Program-made: the position numbers and the translations under genes
The notes under the pieces: model-generated
The model's input: the letters and a program-made list of their open reading frames with translations, nothing else
Told to the model about the DNA's origin: nothing
Database searches by the model: none
NCBI RefSeq assembly: GCF_017948245.1
Contig: NZ_CP072868.1
Span: forward strand, 124,001-188,000
DNA length: 64,000 nt
From: Rhizobium sp. NLR16a
GTDB lineage: Bacteria; Pseudomonadota; Alphaproteobacteria; Rhizobiales; Rhizobiaceae
Direction of reading: 5' to 3'
Shown here: positions 1 to 11,502 of the stretch, in pieces
How the letters are laid out: every line of letters begins with the position of its first letter
How positions within the stretch are numbered: position 1 is the first letter of the stretch

Positions 1-85
1 TTGCGGGAATGACGACTTCGGTCACCATCTCCGACAGCAGCAGGCGCTCCGGCGAAACGAGCTCAAAGTTGAAATTGTCAGCCAT
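1..85 (-). CDS. atpC: F1 ATP synthase epsilon subunit, N-terminal part
   Basis: Only the first 28 codons are in the window; the gene runs off the left edge. The visible protein begins MADNFNFELVSPERLLLSEM, the usual start of the rhizobial epsilon subunit, which sits on the central stalk with gamma and regulates ATP hydrolysis. Its ATG shares one base with the TGA of the small Cys-rich gene upstream (TGATG), so translation is probably coupled. It is the last gene seen of the atpHAGDC operon, and position plus sequence leave little doubt. Confidence 0.93.
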   Translation of the reverse strand, partial: MADNFNFELVSPERLLLSEMVTEVVIPA

Positions 86-323
86 CAGTGACTTACCTTC
101 TCGGCTATGGCTTTTGCAGCTTGCAATTTGGTCCCGCAGAACGGGCAGTGCAGTATCGCCTGATCGAGATATCCGAGGCCTTCCTCGGTCTGAACCAGCC
201 CGACAACCATCATCGTCACGCCGTTATCGGCGCGGTAGACGGTCGGCGCGGCCGGCTCTGGCAGCTCCGCCACGACTCGCTTGAGGGAGTCGCAGCAGAA
301 TATCTCGTCCTGAGCGTCGCTCA

Positions 324-324
<1 letters not shown>
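85..324 (-). CDS. Small CPFC-motif protein inside the ATP synthase operon
   Basis: A 79-residue protein of unknown function. It has a CC pair near residues 10-11 and a CPFCGTKL motif near residues 60-67, so a small zinc-ribbon-like fold is plausible, but this is inference. The ATG at 324 shares one base with the atpD stop (TGATG), and its own stop shares one base with the atpC ATG. This double overlap, with no spacer, argues for a real translationally coupled gene and not a chance frame. A TTG three bases earlier is an alternative start. I recognise no named family; co-expression with F1 subunits is the only functional hint. Confidence 0.8.
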
Positions 325-2658
<2,334 letters not shown>

Positions 2659-2684
2659 CCGTTATCCGTCCTAACCTGGCCCGA

Positions 2685-4214
2685 TTACTGGAAAGACTTG
2701 GCGAAGCTGTCGAGAGCAGCGGTGAGCTTGCCCCTGGTGTCGTCGCTGATAGCCTTTTCCGTGCGGATTGCGTCGAGGATGGCGGAGCCTTCCGAACGCA
2801 GATAGGACAACAGGCCCTGTTCGAACTTGCCGACCGATGCGACCGGCAGCTTGTCGAGGTAACCATTGACGCCTGCGAAGATCACAGCGACCTGCTCTTC
2901 CGTCTTCAGCGGCGAGAACTGCGGCTGCTTCAGGAGCTCGGTCAGGCGAGCGCCACGGTTCAGCAGGCGCTGCGTCGCAGCGTCAAGATCCGAACCGAAC
3001 TGGGCGAAGGCGGCCATTTCGCGGTACTGGGCGAGCTCGCCCTTGATCGAGCCTGCGACCTGCTTCATCGCCTTGATCTGAGCCGAGGAACCGACGCGGG
3101 AAACCGACAGGCCGACGTTCACGGCAGGACGGATACCCTGGTAGAACAGGTCGGTTTCAAGGAAGATCTGGCCGTCGGTGATCGAGATCACGTTGGTCGG
3201 AATGAAGGCCGAAACGTCGTTGCCCTGCGTTTCGATGACCGGAAGAGCGGTCAGCGAACCGGCACCCATGTCGTCGTTCATCTTCGCAGCGCGCTCGAGC
3301 AGGCGAGAGTGCAGATAGAAAACATCGCCCGGATAGGCTTCGCGGCCCGGCGGGCGACGCAGCAACAGCGACATCTGGCGGTAGGACACGGCCTGCTTCG
3401 ACAGGTCGTCGTAACCAATCAGCGCATGCATGCCGTTGTCGCGGAAATATTCGCCCATGGCGCAGCCGGCAAACGGGGCCAGGTACTGCATCGGCGCCGG
3501 GTCGGAAGCGGTGGCGGCGACGATGATCGAGTATTTCAGCGCGCCGCGCTCTTCGAGCACCTTGACGAACTGGGCGACGGTCGAACGCTTCTGGCCGATA
3601 GCGACGTAAACGCAGTAAAGCTTTTCGCCCTCCGGACCATTGTCGTGAATGGCCTTCTGGTTGAGGAAGGCATCGAGAAGGATGGCGGTCTTGCCGGTCT
3701 GGCGGTCGCCGATGACGAGTTCGCGCTGGCCGCGGCCGACCGGAATCAGCGCATCGATGGCCTTGAGGCCGGTCGACATCGGCTCATGGACCGACTTGCG
3801 CGGGATGATGCCGGGAGCCTTGATGTCGACGCGCGAACGGCGCGTCGCATTGATCGGGCCTTTACCGTCGATCGGGTTGCCGAGCGCGTCGACGACACGG
3901 CCGAGCAGTTCGGGACCAACGGGAACGTCGACGATGGCACCGGTCCGCTTGACAGTGTCGCCTTCCTTGATGTCGCGGTCGTTACCGAAAATAACGACGC
4001 CGACATTGTCGGATTCAAGGTTCAGGGCCATGCCGCGGATGCCGCCGGGGAACTCGACCATTTCACCAGCCTGGACATTGTCCAGCCCGTAAACGCGAGC
4101 GATACCGTCACCGACGGAGAGAACCTGGCCGACTTCCGAGACTTCCGCCTCTTTGCCGAAATTTTTGATCTGGTCTTTGAGAATTGCGGAAATTTCCGCG
4201 GCGCGGATATCCAT
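2685..4214 (-). CDS. atpA: F1 ATP synthase alpha subunit
   Basis: A 509-residue non-catalytic nucleotide-binding subunit that alternates with beta in F1. The P-loop GDRQTGKT is at residues 169-176, preceded by a beta-barrel domain and followed by the [17 protein letters not shown] region. The ATG shares one base with the atpH stop codon (TGATG), so atpH and atpA are likely translationally coupled. Length and motifs are as expected for the family. Confidence 0.98.
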   Translation of the reverse strand: MDIRAAEISAILKDQIKNFGKEAEVSEVGQVLSVGDGIARVYGLDNVQAGEMVEFPGGIRGMALNLESDNVGVVIFGNDRDIKEGDTVKRTGAIVDVPVGPELLGRVVDALGNPIDGKGPINATRRSRVDIKAPGIIPRKSVHEPMSTGLKAIDALIPVGRGQRELVIGDRQTGKTAILLDAFLNQKAIHDNGPEGEKLYCVYVAIGQKRSTVAQFVKVLEERGALKYSIIVAATASDPAPMQYLAPFAGCAMGEYFRDNGMHALIGYDDLSKQAVSYRQMSLLLRRPPGREAYPGDVFYLHSRLLERAAKMNDDMGAGSLTALPVIETQGNDVSAFIPTNVISITDGQIFLETDLFYQGIRPAVNVGLSVSRVGSSAQIKAMKQVAGSIKGELAQYREMAAFAQFGSDLDAATQRLLNRGARLTELLKQPQFSPLKTEEQVAVIFAGVNGYLDKLPVASVGKFEQGLLSYLRSEGSAILDAIRTEKAISDDTRGKLTAALDSFAKSFQ

Positions 4215-4780
4215 CAGCCAACCTCTTTCAATGCGAGCTTAAGGGTAGAGAGTTTGGTACGAAGAGACGTATCAATCTGACGGGACCCGACCTTCACGAT
4301 CAGACCACCAAGAATTGACGGATCAACCGTGACGGCCATCGTCACGTCTTTGCCGGTGACGCTCTTGAGTGCCGCCTTCAATTCGGTTTCCTGCGCTTGG
4401 GAGAGCGCATGCGCCGAGGTGACCTCGGCGGAGATTTCACCGCGATTATTCGCCGCGATGAGGCGGAAGGCCCTGATCATCCCCGGCAGGGCAAACAGGC
4501 GGCGGTTGCGCGCCACGACCTTCAGAAAATTGGCGAAGAAGCCGCTGATGCCGGCTCTCTCGCTGATGGCGACAATCGCCTTCAGCTGATCTTCAGCGGA
4601 GAAAACCGGGCTTGCGACGAAGCGCTTCAGTTCAGCGCTCTCATCCAGCATCGCCTGGAAACGGTCAAGATCGGCGGCTACGCTGTCGACGGCGCCGTGT
4701 TCGAGCGCCAGCTCGAAAAGCGACGAGGCATAGCGCTCGGCAACACCAGAAGTAAGCTGGGACGTGTCTGCCACTGGCAC
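4214..4780 (-). CDS. atpH: F1 ATP synthase delta subunit
   Basis: A 188-residue delta (OSCP-like) subunit that links F1 to the peripheral stalk. The body starts at [20 protein letters not shown], the typical N-terminal helix, and ends [10 protein letters not shown] place the start at a GTG at 4780, giving a length usual for rhizobia; a second GTG two codons on (4774) is equally possible. The open frame upstream to 5038 does not resemble the family. It is the first gene of the operon; the F0 genes are not in this window, as is common for alphaproteobacteria. Confidence 0.93.
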   Translation of the reverse strand: MPVADTSQLTSGVAERYASSLFELALEHGAVDSVAADLDRFQAMLDESAELKRFVASPVFSAEDQLKAIVAISERAGISGFFANFLKVVARNRRLFALPGMIRAFRLIAANNRGEISAEVTSAHALSQAQETELKAALKSVTGKDVTMAVTVDPSILGGLIVKVGSRQIDTSLRTKLSTLKLALKEVG

Positions 4781-5034
4781 AAATTTCCCTGATTTCAATC
4801 CAAAATCCGGCTCTCGGCGGGCGCCGAACCTATGATCTTGAATTCGTTTTGATTTCCCCCAGAAATCACAAGAGAAGCCTCTTGCTTCTTCCGAAATTCG
4901 GGGTCCGTCTAACATAGGATGTTCGGACTCGCAACACGCGTAATGCCCGAATACGCCTTTCGCATGAATTTCTGTTCGCAAAATTGCGCAATGGCCTGAA
5001 AGCGGGCCGCGCAAGCCGCCGCCGACGGCGAAAA
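4781..5034 (-). promoter_or_regulatory. Leader and presumed promoter region of the atp operon
   Basis: A 254-bp stretch between atpH and the upstream membrane-protein gene. It has no convincing coding sequence: an open frame continuous with atpH crosses it but lacks family similarity. It is more AT-rich near 4840-4990 than the flanking genes. Since atpH is the first gene of a highly expressed operon, the promoter is expected here, but I cannot assign -35/-10 elements with confidence. Confidence 0.35.
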
Positions 5035-5424
5035 TCATGTTTGGAAGAAGCCGAAAACATACAGCAGCGGCAGTGCCGCGATAACTGTTTGCACAACCAG
5101 AAGTAAATAGTTGAGATAAGTACTCCCCTTATCTGACAGGATGGAGACGATGCGGGCGAACGCGGCCATGGCGAACGCTGCGCCGAATGCCGTATAAATC
5201 AGCGGCTGCGCCAGCACGACGGAACCGAGACCAAAACCGAGATAGAAGCCGCCTGTCGATCGGACCTCGCTGAAACCTTCACGCCGCTCGCCGCGCGGCG
5301 CCAGGCCGAAGATCCTCATCGCAAGACCGGGCGCAAACATGATGACGAAGCCGGCGATGGCCGTGAAGGCGGCTGCGCCGAAGGCAAGCTGCTCGCCAAA
5401 TTCCGTGGGAAACTCAAATTCCAT
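5035..5424 (-). CDS. Small integral membrane protein of unknown function
   Basis: About 129 residues with four hydrophobic segments (approximately residues 13-34, 60-76, 78-94 and 103-125), consistent with a four-helix membrane protein resembling DUF4345-type proteins; this family call is tentative. The start MEFEFPTEFG at 5424 was preferred over an ATG six codons earlier. It stands alone between priA and the atp operon on the same strand. Nothing in the sequence shows what it does. Confidence 0.7.
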   Translation of the reverse strand: MEFEFPTEFGEQLAFGAAAFTAIAGFVIMFAPGLAMRIFGLAPRGERREGFSEVRSTGGFYLGFGLGSVVLAQPLIYTAFGAAFAMAAFARIVSILSDKGSTYLNYLLLVVQTVIAALPLLYVFGFFQT

Positions 5425-5503
5425 GCCTCGACCCCAAATCATCCGCTGATTCTGCGTTTATGCCATGATCGGCCGCATCCGGAAACGCAGCGTGCGGAAC
5501 GAT

Positions 5504-7720
5504 CTACAGAAAGCTCTGGGGATCGATATCGAGCTGCACCTGCACTGATCCGCGCTCCTTCGGCGACTGCGACAGCATCGCCCGCAAAAACGCCTGGATG
5601 TCGGAGTTGCGCCGTCCGTGGACCAAAAGGCGGAAGCGGTGGCGGCCGCGCACCAAGGCGAGGGGCGCTTCCGCCGGGCCGAGCACTGAGATGCCGGAGA
5701 CCTGGGGTGCTGCGTTGCGCATGCCGCGCGCATGGTTCTCGGCGTCGTGGCGCGTTTCTGCCGATACGATGATCGAAGCCAGCCGGCCGAAGGGCGGTAG
5801 TGCGGCGCGTTCGCGCTCGGTGATCTCGCGCTCGTAAAAGGCGTCGGAATCGCCTGATACAATCGCCTGCATCACGGGATGCTGCGGCTGGTAGGTCTGC
5901 AGCAACCCGTGGCTTTTGAGACCGGTGCGTCCGGCGCGGCCCGTCACCTGCGACAGAAGTTGAAACGTGCGCTCGGCCGCGCGCGGGTCACCATTGGCAA
6001 GGCCGAGATCGGCATCGACGATGCCGACCAGCGTCATCAGCGGAAAATTATGCCCCTTGGCGACGAGCTGTGTGCCGATGACGATATCGGCCTCGCCCTT
6101 GGCGATTGCATCAAGCTCCAGCCGCAGCCGCTTCACACCGCCCATGATATCCGAGGACAGAACGATTGTCCGCGCCTCTGGGAAATGTCGCTCCACCTCT
6201 TCGGCGATGCGTTCGACGCCAGGCCCGCAGGCGACGAGATGGTCGAGCGTGCCGCACTCCGGACAGGCCTCCGGGGTGCGCTCGGCATGGCCGCATTGAT
6301 GGCACTGCAGCTGCTTGCGGAAGCGATGCTCGACCAGCCAGCTCGAACATTGCGGGCATTGGAAGCGGTGACCGCAGACCCGGCAGAGCGTCAGCGGTGC
6401 ATAACCGCGCCGATTGAGAAAAAGCAGCGCCTGTTCGCGCCTCTCCACGGTCTTGCCGATCGCCCGGATCAGCACCGGCGACAGGAAGCCACCGCGCTCC
6501 GGCGCGTGCCTGCGCATATCGATGAGATGCAGATCGGGCAGCGCCGCGTCGCCGAAACGCGTGGGCAGGTGGACGGTGCTGTAGCGGCCGTTCTGCCCGT
6601 TGACCTGGCTTTCGACCGACGGCGTCGCCGACACCAGGATGACGGGAAAATCACCGATACGGCCGCGCACCACGGCCATGTCGCGGGCATTATAGAAGAC
6701 CCGATCTTCCTGCTTGTAGGCAGGATCATGCTCCTCGTCGACGATGATGAGACCAAGGTCTTCGAAAGGCAGGAAGAGCGCCGATCGGGCGCCGGCCACG
6801 ACCCGCACTTCCCCGGTCACCGCCTGGCGCCAGACCTTTTCGCGCATGCGCGGGGCGAGGTCGGAATGCCATTCGGCCGGCTTTGCCCCGAAGCGATCCT
6901 GAAAACGCTCGAGGAAACTCGCCGTCAGCGCGATCTCCGGCAGCAAGATCAGCACTTGCCTGCCGCGCTTCAGCGTCTCGGCGATCGCCTCGAAATAGAC
7001 TTCGGTCTTGCCGGAGCCGGTCACCCCGTCGATCAGCGACACCGAAAATTCGCCCCTGCGGACGTCGGAGACGATCTCCGCCGCCGCCTCTTTCTGCGGC
7101 CCTTCGAGGCGTGCGGCGGCAAAGCCGGGATCCGGCATCGCCACAACGGGCGGCGGCGGCAGGAACACCGTCTCGAAAATGCCGAGCGTGATCAGCCCAT
7201 CGACGACGCTCGTCGAAACGCCGGCCGCATGCGCCAGACCGCTGCGCGTCCATGACAGGCCGTCGAAAGCGGCCGCAAGCACGCGAGCACGCGCCGGTGT
7301 CATCCGCTCAGGTTCGCCGCCGACGAATTTCAGCCCCTCCACCATCGGCTCAGGCTCGAAGGCATTCGGCGCCCTGAGCGCCATGCGTGCCACGAGGCCG
7401 GGCGGGGAGAGCGTGTAGCTCGCCACCCAATCGATGAAATCCCGCATCTCCTTGGAAAGCGGCGGGCAATCGAAGACATGGCTGATCGGCCGCAGCTTCT
7501 TCGGATCGACGCCATCTTCGCCGCCGTCCCAGACGACGCCGATCACCTGCCGCGGCCCGAGCGGTACCTGCACGACCGAGCCGGGCTCGACCGCCATGCC
7601 CTCCGGCACCGAGTAGGAATAGGGTTTCGGCGCCGGCATCGGCACCAGCACCGGAACCGTTCGGTTCACGGGCGGTGCTTCGAAAAGCGTGCCAAAGAGA
7701 TCGGACGAATCTATGCTCAT
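5504..7720 (-). CDS. priA: Primosomal replication-restart helicase PriA
   Basis: A 738-residue 3'-5' superfamily-2 helicase that reloads the replisome at stalled forks. An N-terminal DNA-binding domain (roughly residues 20-120) is followed by the P-loop GVTGSGKT at 232-239, a DEEHD box near 328, and a cysteine cluster (CRVCGHRFQCPQC, then CHQCGHAERTPEACPECG) that forms the family's two zinc sites. The start MSIDSSDLFG at 7720 fits the family; the frame remains open upstream but that part is not conserved in character. In many rhizobia priA lies close to the atp operon and xerC, as here. Confidence 0.96.
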   Translation of the reverse strand: MSIDSSDLFGTLFEAPPVNRTVPVLVPMPAPKPYSYSVPEGMAVEPGSVVQVPLGPRQVIGVVWDGGEDGVDPKKLRPISHVFDCPPLSKEMRDFIDWVASYTLSPPGLVARMALRAPNAFEPEPMVEGLKFVGGEPERMTPARARVLAAAFDGLSWTRSGLAHAAGVSTSVVDGLITLGIFETVFLPPPPVVAMPDPGFAAARLEGPQKEAAAEIVSDVRRGEFSVSLIDGVTGSGKTEVYFEAIAETLKRGRQVLILLPEIALTASFLERFQDRFGAKPAEWHSDLAPRMREKVWRQAVTGEVRVVAGARSALFLPFEDLGLIIVDEEHDPAYKQEDRVFYNARDMAVVRGRIGDFPVILVSATPSVESQVNGQNGRYSTVHLPTRFGDAALPDLHLIDMRRHAPERGGFLSPVLIRAIGKTVERREQALLFLNRRGYAPLTLCRVCGHRFQCPQCSSWLVEHRFRKQLQCHQCGHAERTPEACPECGTLDHLVACGPGVERIAEEVERHFPEARTIVLSSDIMGGVKRLRLELDAIAKGEADIVIGTQLVAKGHNFPLMTLVGIVDADLGLANGDPRAAERTFQLLSQVTGRAGRTGLKSHGLLQTYQPQHPVMQAIVSGDSDAFYEREITERERAALPPFGRLASIIVSAETRHDAENHARGMRNAAPQVSGISVLGPAEAPLALVRGRHRFRLLVHGRRNSDIQAFLRAMLSQSPKERGSVQVQLDIDPQSFL

Positions 7721-7905
7721 CGCGCGAGACCATGCCCGCAAATCGATGGAATTGGAACCGCAAAGAAGAGATGGCTCGACTGGCGACAATGTGGATAACG
7801 AAGGCTCGCCAAGATGAACCGCGCCTTGACGAAAAGGTTGCCGGGCAAGCAATTGGCCGCCTAGTTTGCCGGAAGATTGTTCGACAGCTGAATCGGAGAG
7901 CATGA

Positions 7906-8838
7906 ATGGCCAGACTGAGCGAGAATGCCAAAGGCGTCTACGTTATCGCTGTAACTCCCTTTGCCGACGACGGCACGCTTGATCTCCAAAGCATCGACAG
8001 CATGGTCGAGTTTTATGAAGGCGCCGGCGTCACCGGCCTGACGGTGCTCGGCCAGCTCGGCGAGGCTCCGAAGCTGACCGCCGAGGAATCGCGGATCGTG
8101 GTCGAGCGTGTACTGAAGCGCCTTGACGGACGCCTGCCGGTGGTCGTCGGCGTGTCGGCGCCCGGGCTTGCCCCGATGAGCGAGCTCGCCAAGGTCGTCA
8201 TGGGCGAAGGTGCCGCCGGCGTCATGGTTGCGCCGCCCTGGACCATCAGGACCGACGATCAGGTCTTCGCCTTCTACCAGTCGGTTGGTGAAACCCTGGG
8301 TGATACGCCTTTCGCGCTGCAGGACTATCCGCTTACCACCAATGTGACGATCGCACCCGCGGTCATCGAGCGCATCGTCAGAGAGGTGCCGAATTGCGTC
8401 ATGCTTAAACACGAGGATTGGCCGGGCCTGTCGAAAATCACCGCGCTTCGCGCAGCCAGCGACAAGGGCGGCATGCGGCGCATCTCCATCCTCTGCGGCA
8501 ATGGCGGGCTTTTCCTGCCGGAGGAGATGGGCCGCGGCGCCGACGGCGCCATGACCGGCTTCTGTTATCCCGAGATGATGGTCGGCGTCGTCGAAGCCTA
8601 TAGCGCCGGCAATCCCGAGCGCGCCCACGAAATCTTCGATGCCTATCTGCCGCTCGCTCGCTATGAACAGCAGCAGGGCGTCGGTCTTGCCTGCCGCAAA
8701 TACGTGCTTGCCAAGCGCGGCGTGATCAAATCCGCCGCCTTGCGCAAGCCGGGGCCCAGGCTTTCGGCGCTCGACATTGCCGATGTCGAGCGGCTCTTGG
8801 CCCGCCAGGCCGTCCGCCTCCAGGAGATCGGCGCATAA
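7906..8838 (+). CDS. DapA/KDG-aldolase family lyase or synthase
   Basis: A 310-residue TIM-barrel protein of the dihydrodipicolinate synthase / N-acetylneuraminate lyase superfamily. The Schiff-base lysine is in VMLKHED (K168) and the partner tyrosine in LQDYPL (Y141), so a class I aldolase-type mechanism is expected. The usual GTTGE substrate motif is replaced by GQLGE near residues 49-53, and the N-terminus is not that of true DapA. The biosynthetic dapA role is therefore unlikely; a sugar-acid or hydroxyproline-type substrate is more probable. It is transcribed away from priA and is convergent with the GNAT gene. Confidence 0.85.
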   Translation: MARLSENAKGVYVIAVTPFADDGTLDLQSIDSMVEFYEGAGVTGLTVLGQLGEAPKLTAEESRIVVERVLKRLDGRLPVVVGVSAPGLAPMSELAKVVMGEGAAGVMVAPPWTIRTDDQVFAFYQSVGETLGDTPFALQDYPLTTNVTIAPAVIERIVREVPNCVMLKHEDWPGLSKITALRAASDKGGMRRISILCGNGGLFLPEEMGRGADGAMTGFCYPEMMVGVVEAYSAGNPERAHEIFDAYLPLARYEQQQGVGLACRKYVLAKRGVIKSAALRKPGPRLSALDIADVERLLARQAVRLQEIGA

Positions 8839-8855
8839 TGGTGTGCGGTCTCGCC

Positions 8856-9296
8856 TCAACCGCGCAGGTCTAGGACAAGGGTATAGCCATCCTGGTCAAG
8901 GGGACGAAACTCGAGCGACTCCCAAAACCTCATCGCACCATCATTTCCCGCATGGACAGTGACACAGCGGCAGAAGCGCCGCGCGTGATCCAGAAGCGCC
9001 AGAGCAAGCATCCGCCCGACGCCGCGACCGCGCATTGCGGGGCGAACGTAGAAACGCCGCATCCGCAGCGCTTCCGGCCGGGCGGGTTCGATGGTCACGC
9101 CTCCGACAGCAACGAGTGTTTCGCCCTCAAAAGCGCCGAGCAGCCTTTCGCCGTCACGCGTGAAGCGGATGCCGCCAGCTGCCCAGTCATCGATAAGCCG
9201 GCCGATATGGAGATGGCCTTCCTGTTGGGCTTGGTGCGCAAGCCCCGCCATTGCCTCCGGCAACCCATCATGGAAGATGCGAATATCGATCGTCAC
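8856..9296 (-). CDS. GNAT-family N-acetyltransferase
   Basis: A 146-residue acetyltransferase. The acetyl-CoA pyrophosphate loop is in the segment RRFYVRPAMRGRGVGRML (R/Q-x-x-G-x-G/A pattern), followed by the typical AGNDGAMRFWESLEF C-terminal motif. I start it at a GTG at 9296 giving MTIDIRIF; this is only 4 bp after the acyltransferase stop, so the two genes form an operon. The substrate cannot be inferred from the sequence. Confidence 0.85.
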   Translation of the reverse strand: MTIDIRIFHDGLPEAMAGLAHQAQQEGHLHIGRLIDDWAAGGIRFTRDGERLLGAFEGETLVAVGGVTIEPARPEALRMRRFYVRPAMRGRGVGRMLALALLDHARRFCRCVTVHAGNDGAMRFWESLEFRPLDQDGYTLVLDLRG

Positions 9297-9300
9297 GATT

Positions 9301-10251
9301 CTAGACGGCCAGAACCGACATCTCGCACGGCATCGCCGCAGCCGGCCCGCCGACCGGCACGAAGGTCGCGTCCCCATCGCGGGCCATGTCGTGGACCGTA
9401 TGTTTCTCCAGCGCCTTCGTCACCTCGTTGACATCGCCGTCGAGATGTTCGGCGGGAATGAGATTGCCGATCACGAAATCGAAACGGTCGCCGCGTTTGT
9501 TCAAGAGTTCGTGGAAAACCGTCATGTCGCGAAGCTCCGTCGACCACTTTGCCAGCCAGTAGAACAGGCCGGAATTGCGCGCCGTCATGTGGACGGGGAG
9601 AATCGGCAGATTGTATTTGCGCGCCAGCCCGACCGCCGACGTCTTCCAGGGGCGTTCATTGAGCCGGCCATTGGCCCAATAGGCGATGCGGCCCGATGGA
9701 AAGAGCACCGTCGCCTTGCCTTCCCGTACTGCGTGGTTCGTCAATTGTAGCGTCTCGCGCGCCTTGAGCTTGCTCTTGTGCTCCTCCCGCCATTCGACGG
9801 GGATGACCATCTCGGCAAAACGCGGGTTGACGCGGATCGCATCGCGATTGGCAAAGAACATCATATCGGGTCGGCGCGTTTTCAGGAGGTCGAAAACGGC
9901 TACGCCGTCGGCAATGCCTGTGGGGTGATTGCTGACGAGGATGAAGCCGCCGCTATCAGGAATGCGTTCGCCATTGGCGACGCCGATGTCGAGCTTCAGC
10001 ACGTCGCTCAGATATTCGAACGACTGGAACCCCGGCATCTTGGCCACCGCATTGGCGAATTCGATCGCCTTGTTGTAGCGCAGAAGCGTGTATACGAACG
10101 GTCGCATGACCGGCCAGAGCGGATGTTTCACGATCCTCTGGCCGCGTTCGGCAATCAGCGTGTCGACGATGTGACCGGGCTTTCCCTGTGAAACGAGAGC
10201 GATCGCTTCCGCGAGTTGTCCGAAAGCCGTCATGGAATCGCGCCGTGCCAT
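9301..10251 (-). CDS. PlsC-like phospholipid/glycerol acyltransferase
   Basis: A 316-residue protein with the acyltransferase block I motif NHPTGIAD (H109, D115) and a later FPSGRIAYW block corresponding to the glycerophosphate-binding region. It probably transfers an acyl chain to a glycerophospholipid or related acceptor at the inner membrane. The ATG at 10251 has an AGGAT Shine-Dalgarno-like sequence about 6 bp upstream. It differs from the canonical 1-acyl-glycerol-3-phosphate acyltransferase in having a long N-terminal region of about 90 residues, so I leave the symbol empty. Confidence 0.83.
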   Translation of the reverse strand: MARRDSMTAFGQLAEAIALVSQGKPGHIVDTLIAERGQRIVKHPLWPVMRPFVYTLLRYNKAIEFANAVAKMPGFQSFEYLSDVLKLDIGVANGERIPDSGGFILVSNHPTGIADGVAVFDLLKTRRPDMMFFANRDAIRVNPRFAEMVIPVEWREEHKSKLKARETLQLTNHAVREGKATVLFPSGRIAYWANGRLNERPWKTSAVGLARKYNLPILPVHMTARNSGLFYWLAKWSTELRDMTVFHELLNKRGDRFDFVIGNLIPAEHLDGDVNEVTKALEKHTVHDMARDGDATFVPVGGPAAAMPCEMSVLAV

Positions 10252-10390
10252 GAAAGATCCTGTCTATGGGCTGTAAGCTATCGCAGTACAATATGATCGA
10301 AGGATGACAAAGGCTTGGCCGGCATTAGCAATTCCATAACCGTTCCTGCTTCAAATTGGCGGACTTGAAGGCAAATTCAAGGCCAGCAAC

Positions 10391-11326
10391 GTGAATGAAC
10401 TGCTTGTAATCGCCGACCCGCGCCTGATGGCGGAACGCGCTGCGTGGCTCGAAAACCTCGCTCGTGAACGCCGCCTTTCCGAGCATACGCTCGATGCATA
10501 TGAGCGCGACACCCGCCAGTTTCTGACCTTCCTGACCGGTCATCTTGCCGGCCCGGCGACCCTCGCCGACATCAGGGAATTGCGTCCCGCCGATTTCCGC
10601 GCCTTCCTGGCTGCCCGGCGCAGGCAAGGCTCCGGCGCCCGTTCGCTCGGCCGCAATCTCGCCGGCCTTCGTTCGCTGTTGCGTCACCTGGAAAAGAAGG
10701 GCTTGGTCAATGCCGCCGGCGCCGGTGCGATCCGTTCGCCGAAACAGCCGAAGTCGCTGCCCAAACCCCTGTCGGATACGCAGGCGATCACCATCGTCAG
10801 CGATGAAGCCCAACTGCATGACGAACCCTGGATCGCCGCGCGCGATGCGGCTGTCATGACTCTGCTCTACGGCTGTGGCCTGCGCATTTCCGAAGCGCTG
10901 GGTCTCGTTCCCGCCGACCTGCCGAAGGGCGCCACAGCGCTGCGCATCACCGGCAAAGGCAACAAGACACGGCTGGTGCCGCTTCTGCCCGTCGTTTTCG
11001 ATGCGGTCGAAAAATATCGCGCCCTCTGTCCCTATTATCTCGAAAGCGGTGAGCCGCTGTTTCGCGGCGCCCGCGGCGGCAAGCTGCAGGCGGCGATCAT
11101 CCAGCGCGCCATGCAGAAGCTGCGCGGCGCCTTCGGCCTGCCGGAGACGGCGACGCCGCATGCGCTCCGCCACTCCTTCGCCACCCATCTGCTTGCTGGC
11201 GGCGGCGATCTGCGCACCATCCAGGAACTGCTCGGCCACGCCAGCCTTTCGACAACGCAGGTCTATACCGGCGTCGATGCATCGCGGTTGCTTGAGGTGT
11301 ATGATCGAGCCCATCCGCGCGCTTGA
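10391..11326 (+). CDS. xerC: Tyrosine recombinase XerC
   Basis: A 311-residue site-specific recombinase of the Xer type, which resolves chromosome dimers at dif with XerD and FtsK. All catalytic residues are present: R165 (CGLRISEAL), K189, H257 and R260 (HALRHSFATHL), H283 (LLGHASLSTTQ) and the nucleophile Y292 (VYTGVD). The N-terminal SAM-like core-binding domain covers about residues 15-105. No integron or phage features lie nearby, and it sits near priA, so a housekeeping Xer protein is far more likely than an integrase. No dif-like site was identified here. Confidence 0.93.
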   Translation: MNELLVIADPRLMAERAAWLENLARERRLSEHTLDAYERDTRQFLTFLTGHLAGPATLADIRELRPADFRAFLAARRRQGSGARSLGRNLAGLRSLLRHLEKKGLVNAAGAGAIRSPKQPKSLPKPLSDTQAITIVSDEAQLHDEPWIAARDAAVMTLLYGCGLRISEALGLVPADLPKGATALRITGKGNKTRLVPLLPVVFDAVEKYRALCPYYLESGEPLFRGARGGKLQAAIIQRAMQKLRGAFGLPETATPHALRHSFATHLLAGGGDLRTIQELLGHASLSTTQVYTGVDASRLLEVYDRAHPRA

Positions 11327-11418
11327 TGGATCTCGTCCAGAATGCGCAGCGCTTGTGACGAGGGCATCCCATATTGTCGACAAGCTCAGCGCCCATGAAT
11401 CCGGCCTGAATCGACGCG

Positions 11419-11434
11419 CTAATTTTTCGTTAAC
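11419..11434 (+). promoter_or_regulatory. Near-consensus CtrA-type site upstream of the TraB/GumN gene
   Basis: CTAA-N7-TTAAC, one mismatch from the CtrA full site TTAA-N7-TTAAC, located 69 bp before the ATG at 11503. Two GANTC (CcrM methylation) sites lie just upstream at 11397-11401 and 11408-11412. Function is inferred from motif match only. Confidence 0.4.
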
Positions 11435-11502
11435 GCATTCTCTTAAAGGATTATGCGCAAGCTGAGCGTAGAGCAGAAGCGATAGGGCATGTGGGGAATA
11501 CC

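Noticed and set aside
5879..7255. 458-codon open frame antisense to priA
   Set aside because: Overlaps the helicase core of priA in mirror frame; no family resemblance.
10391..11326. Integrase of a mobile island
   Set aside because: The tyrosine recombinase has housekeeping XerC length and context, with no tRNA, att repeats or mobile genes nearby.
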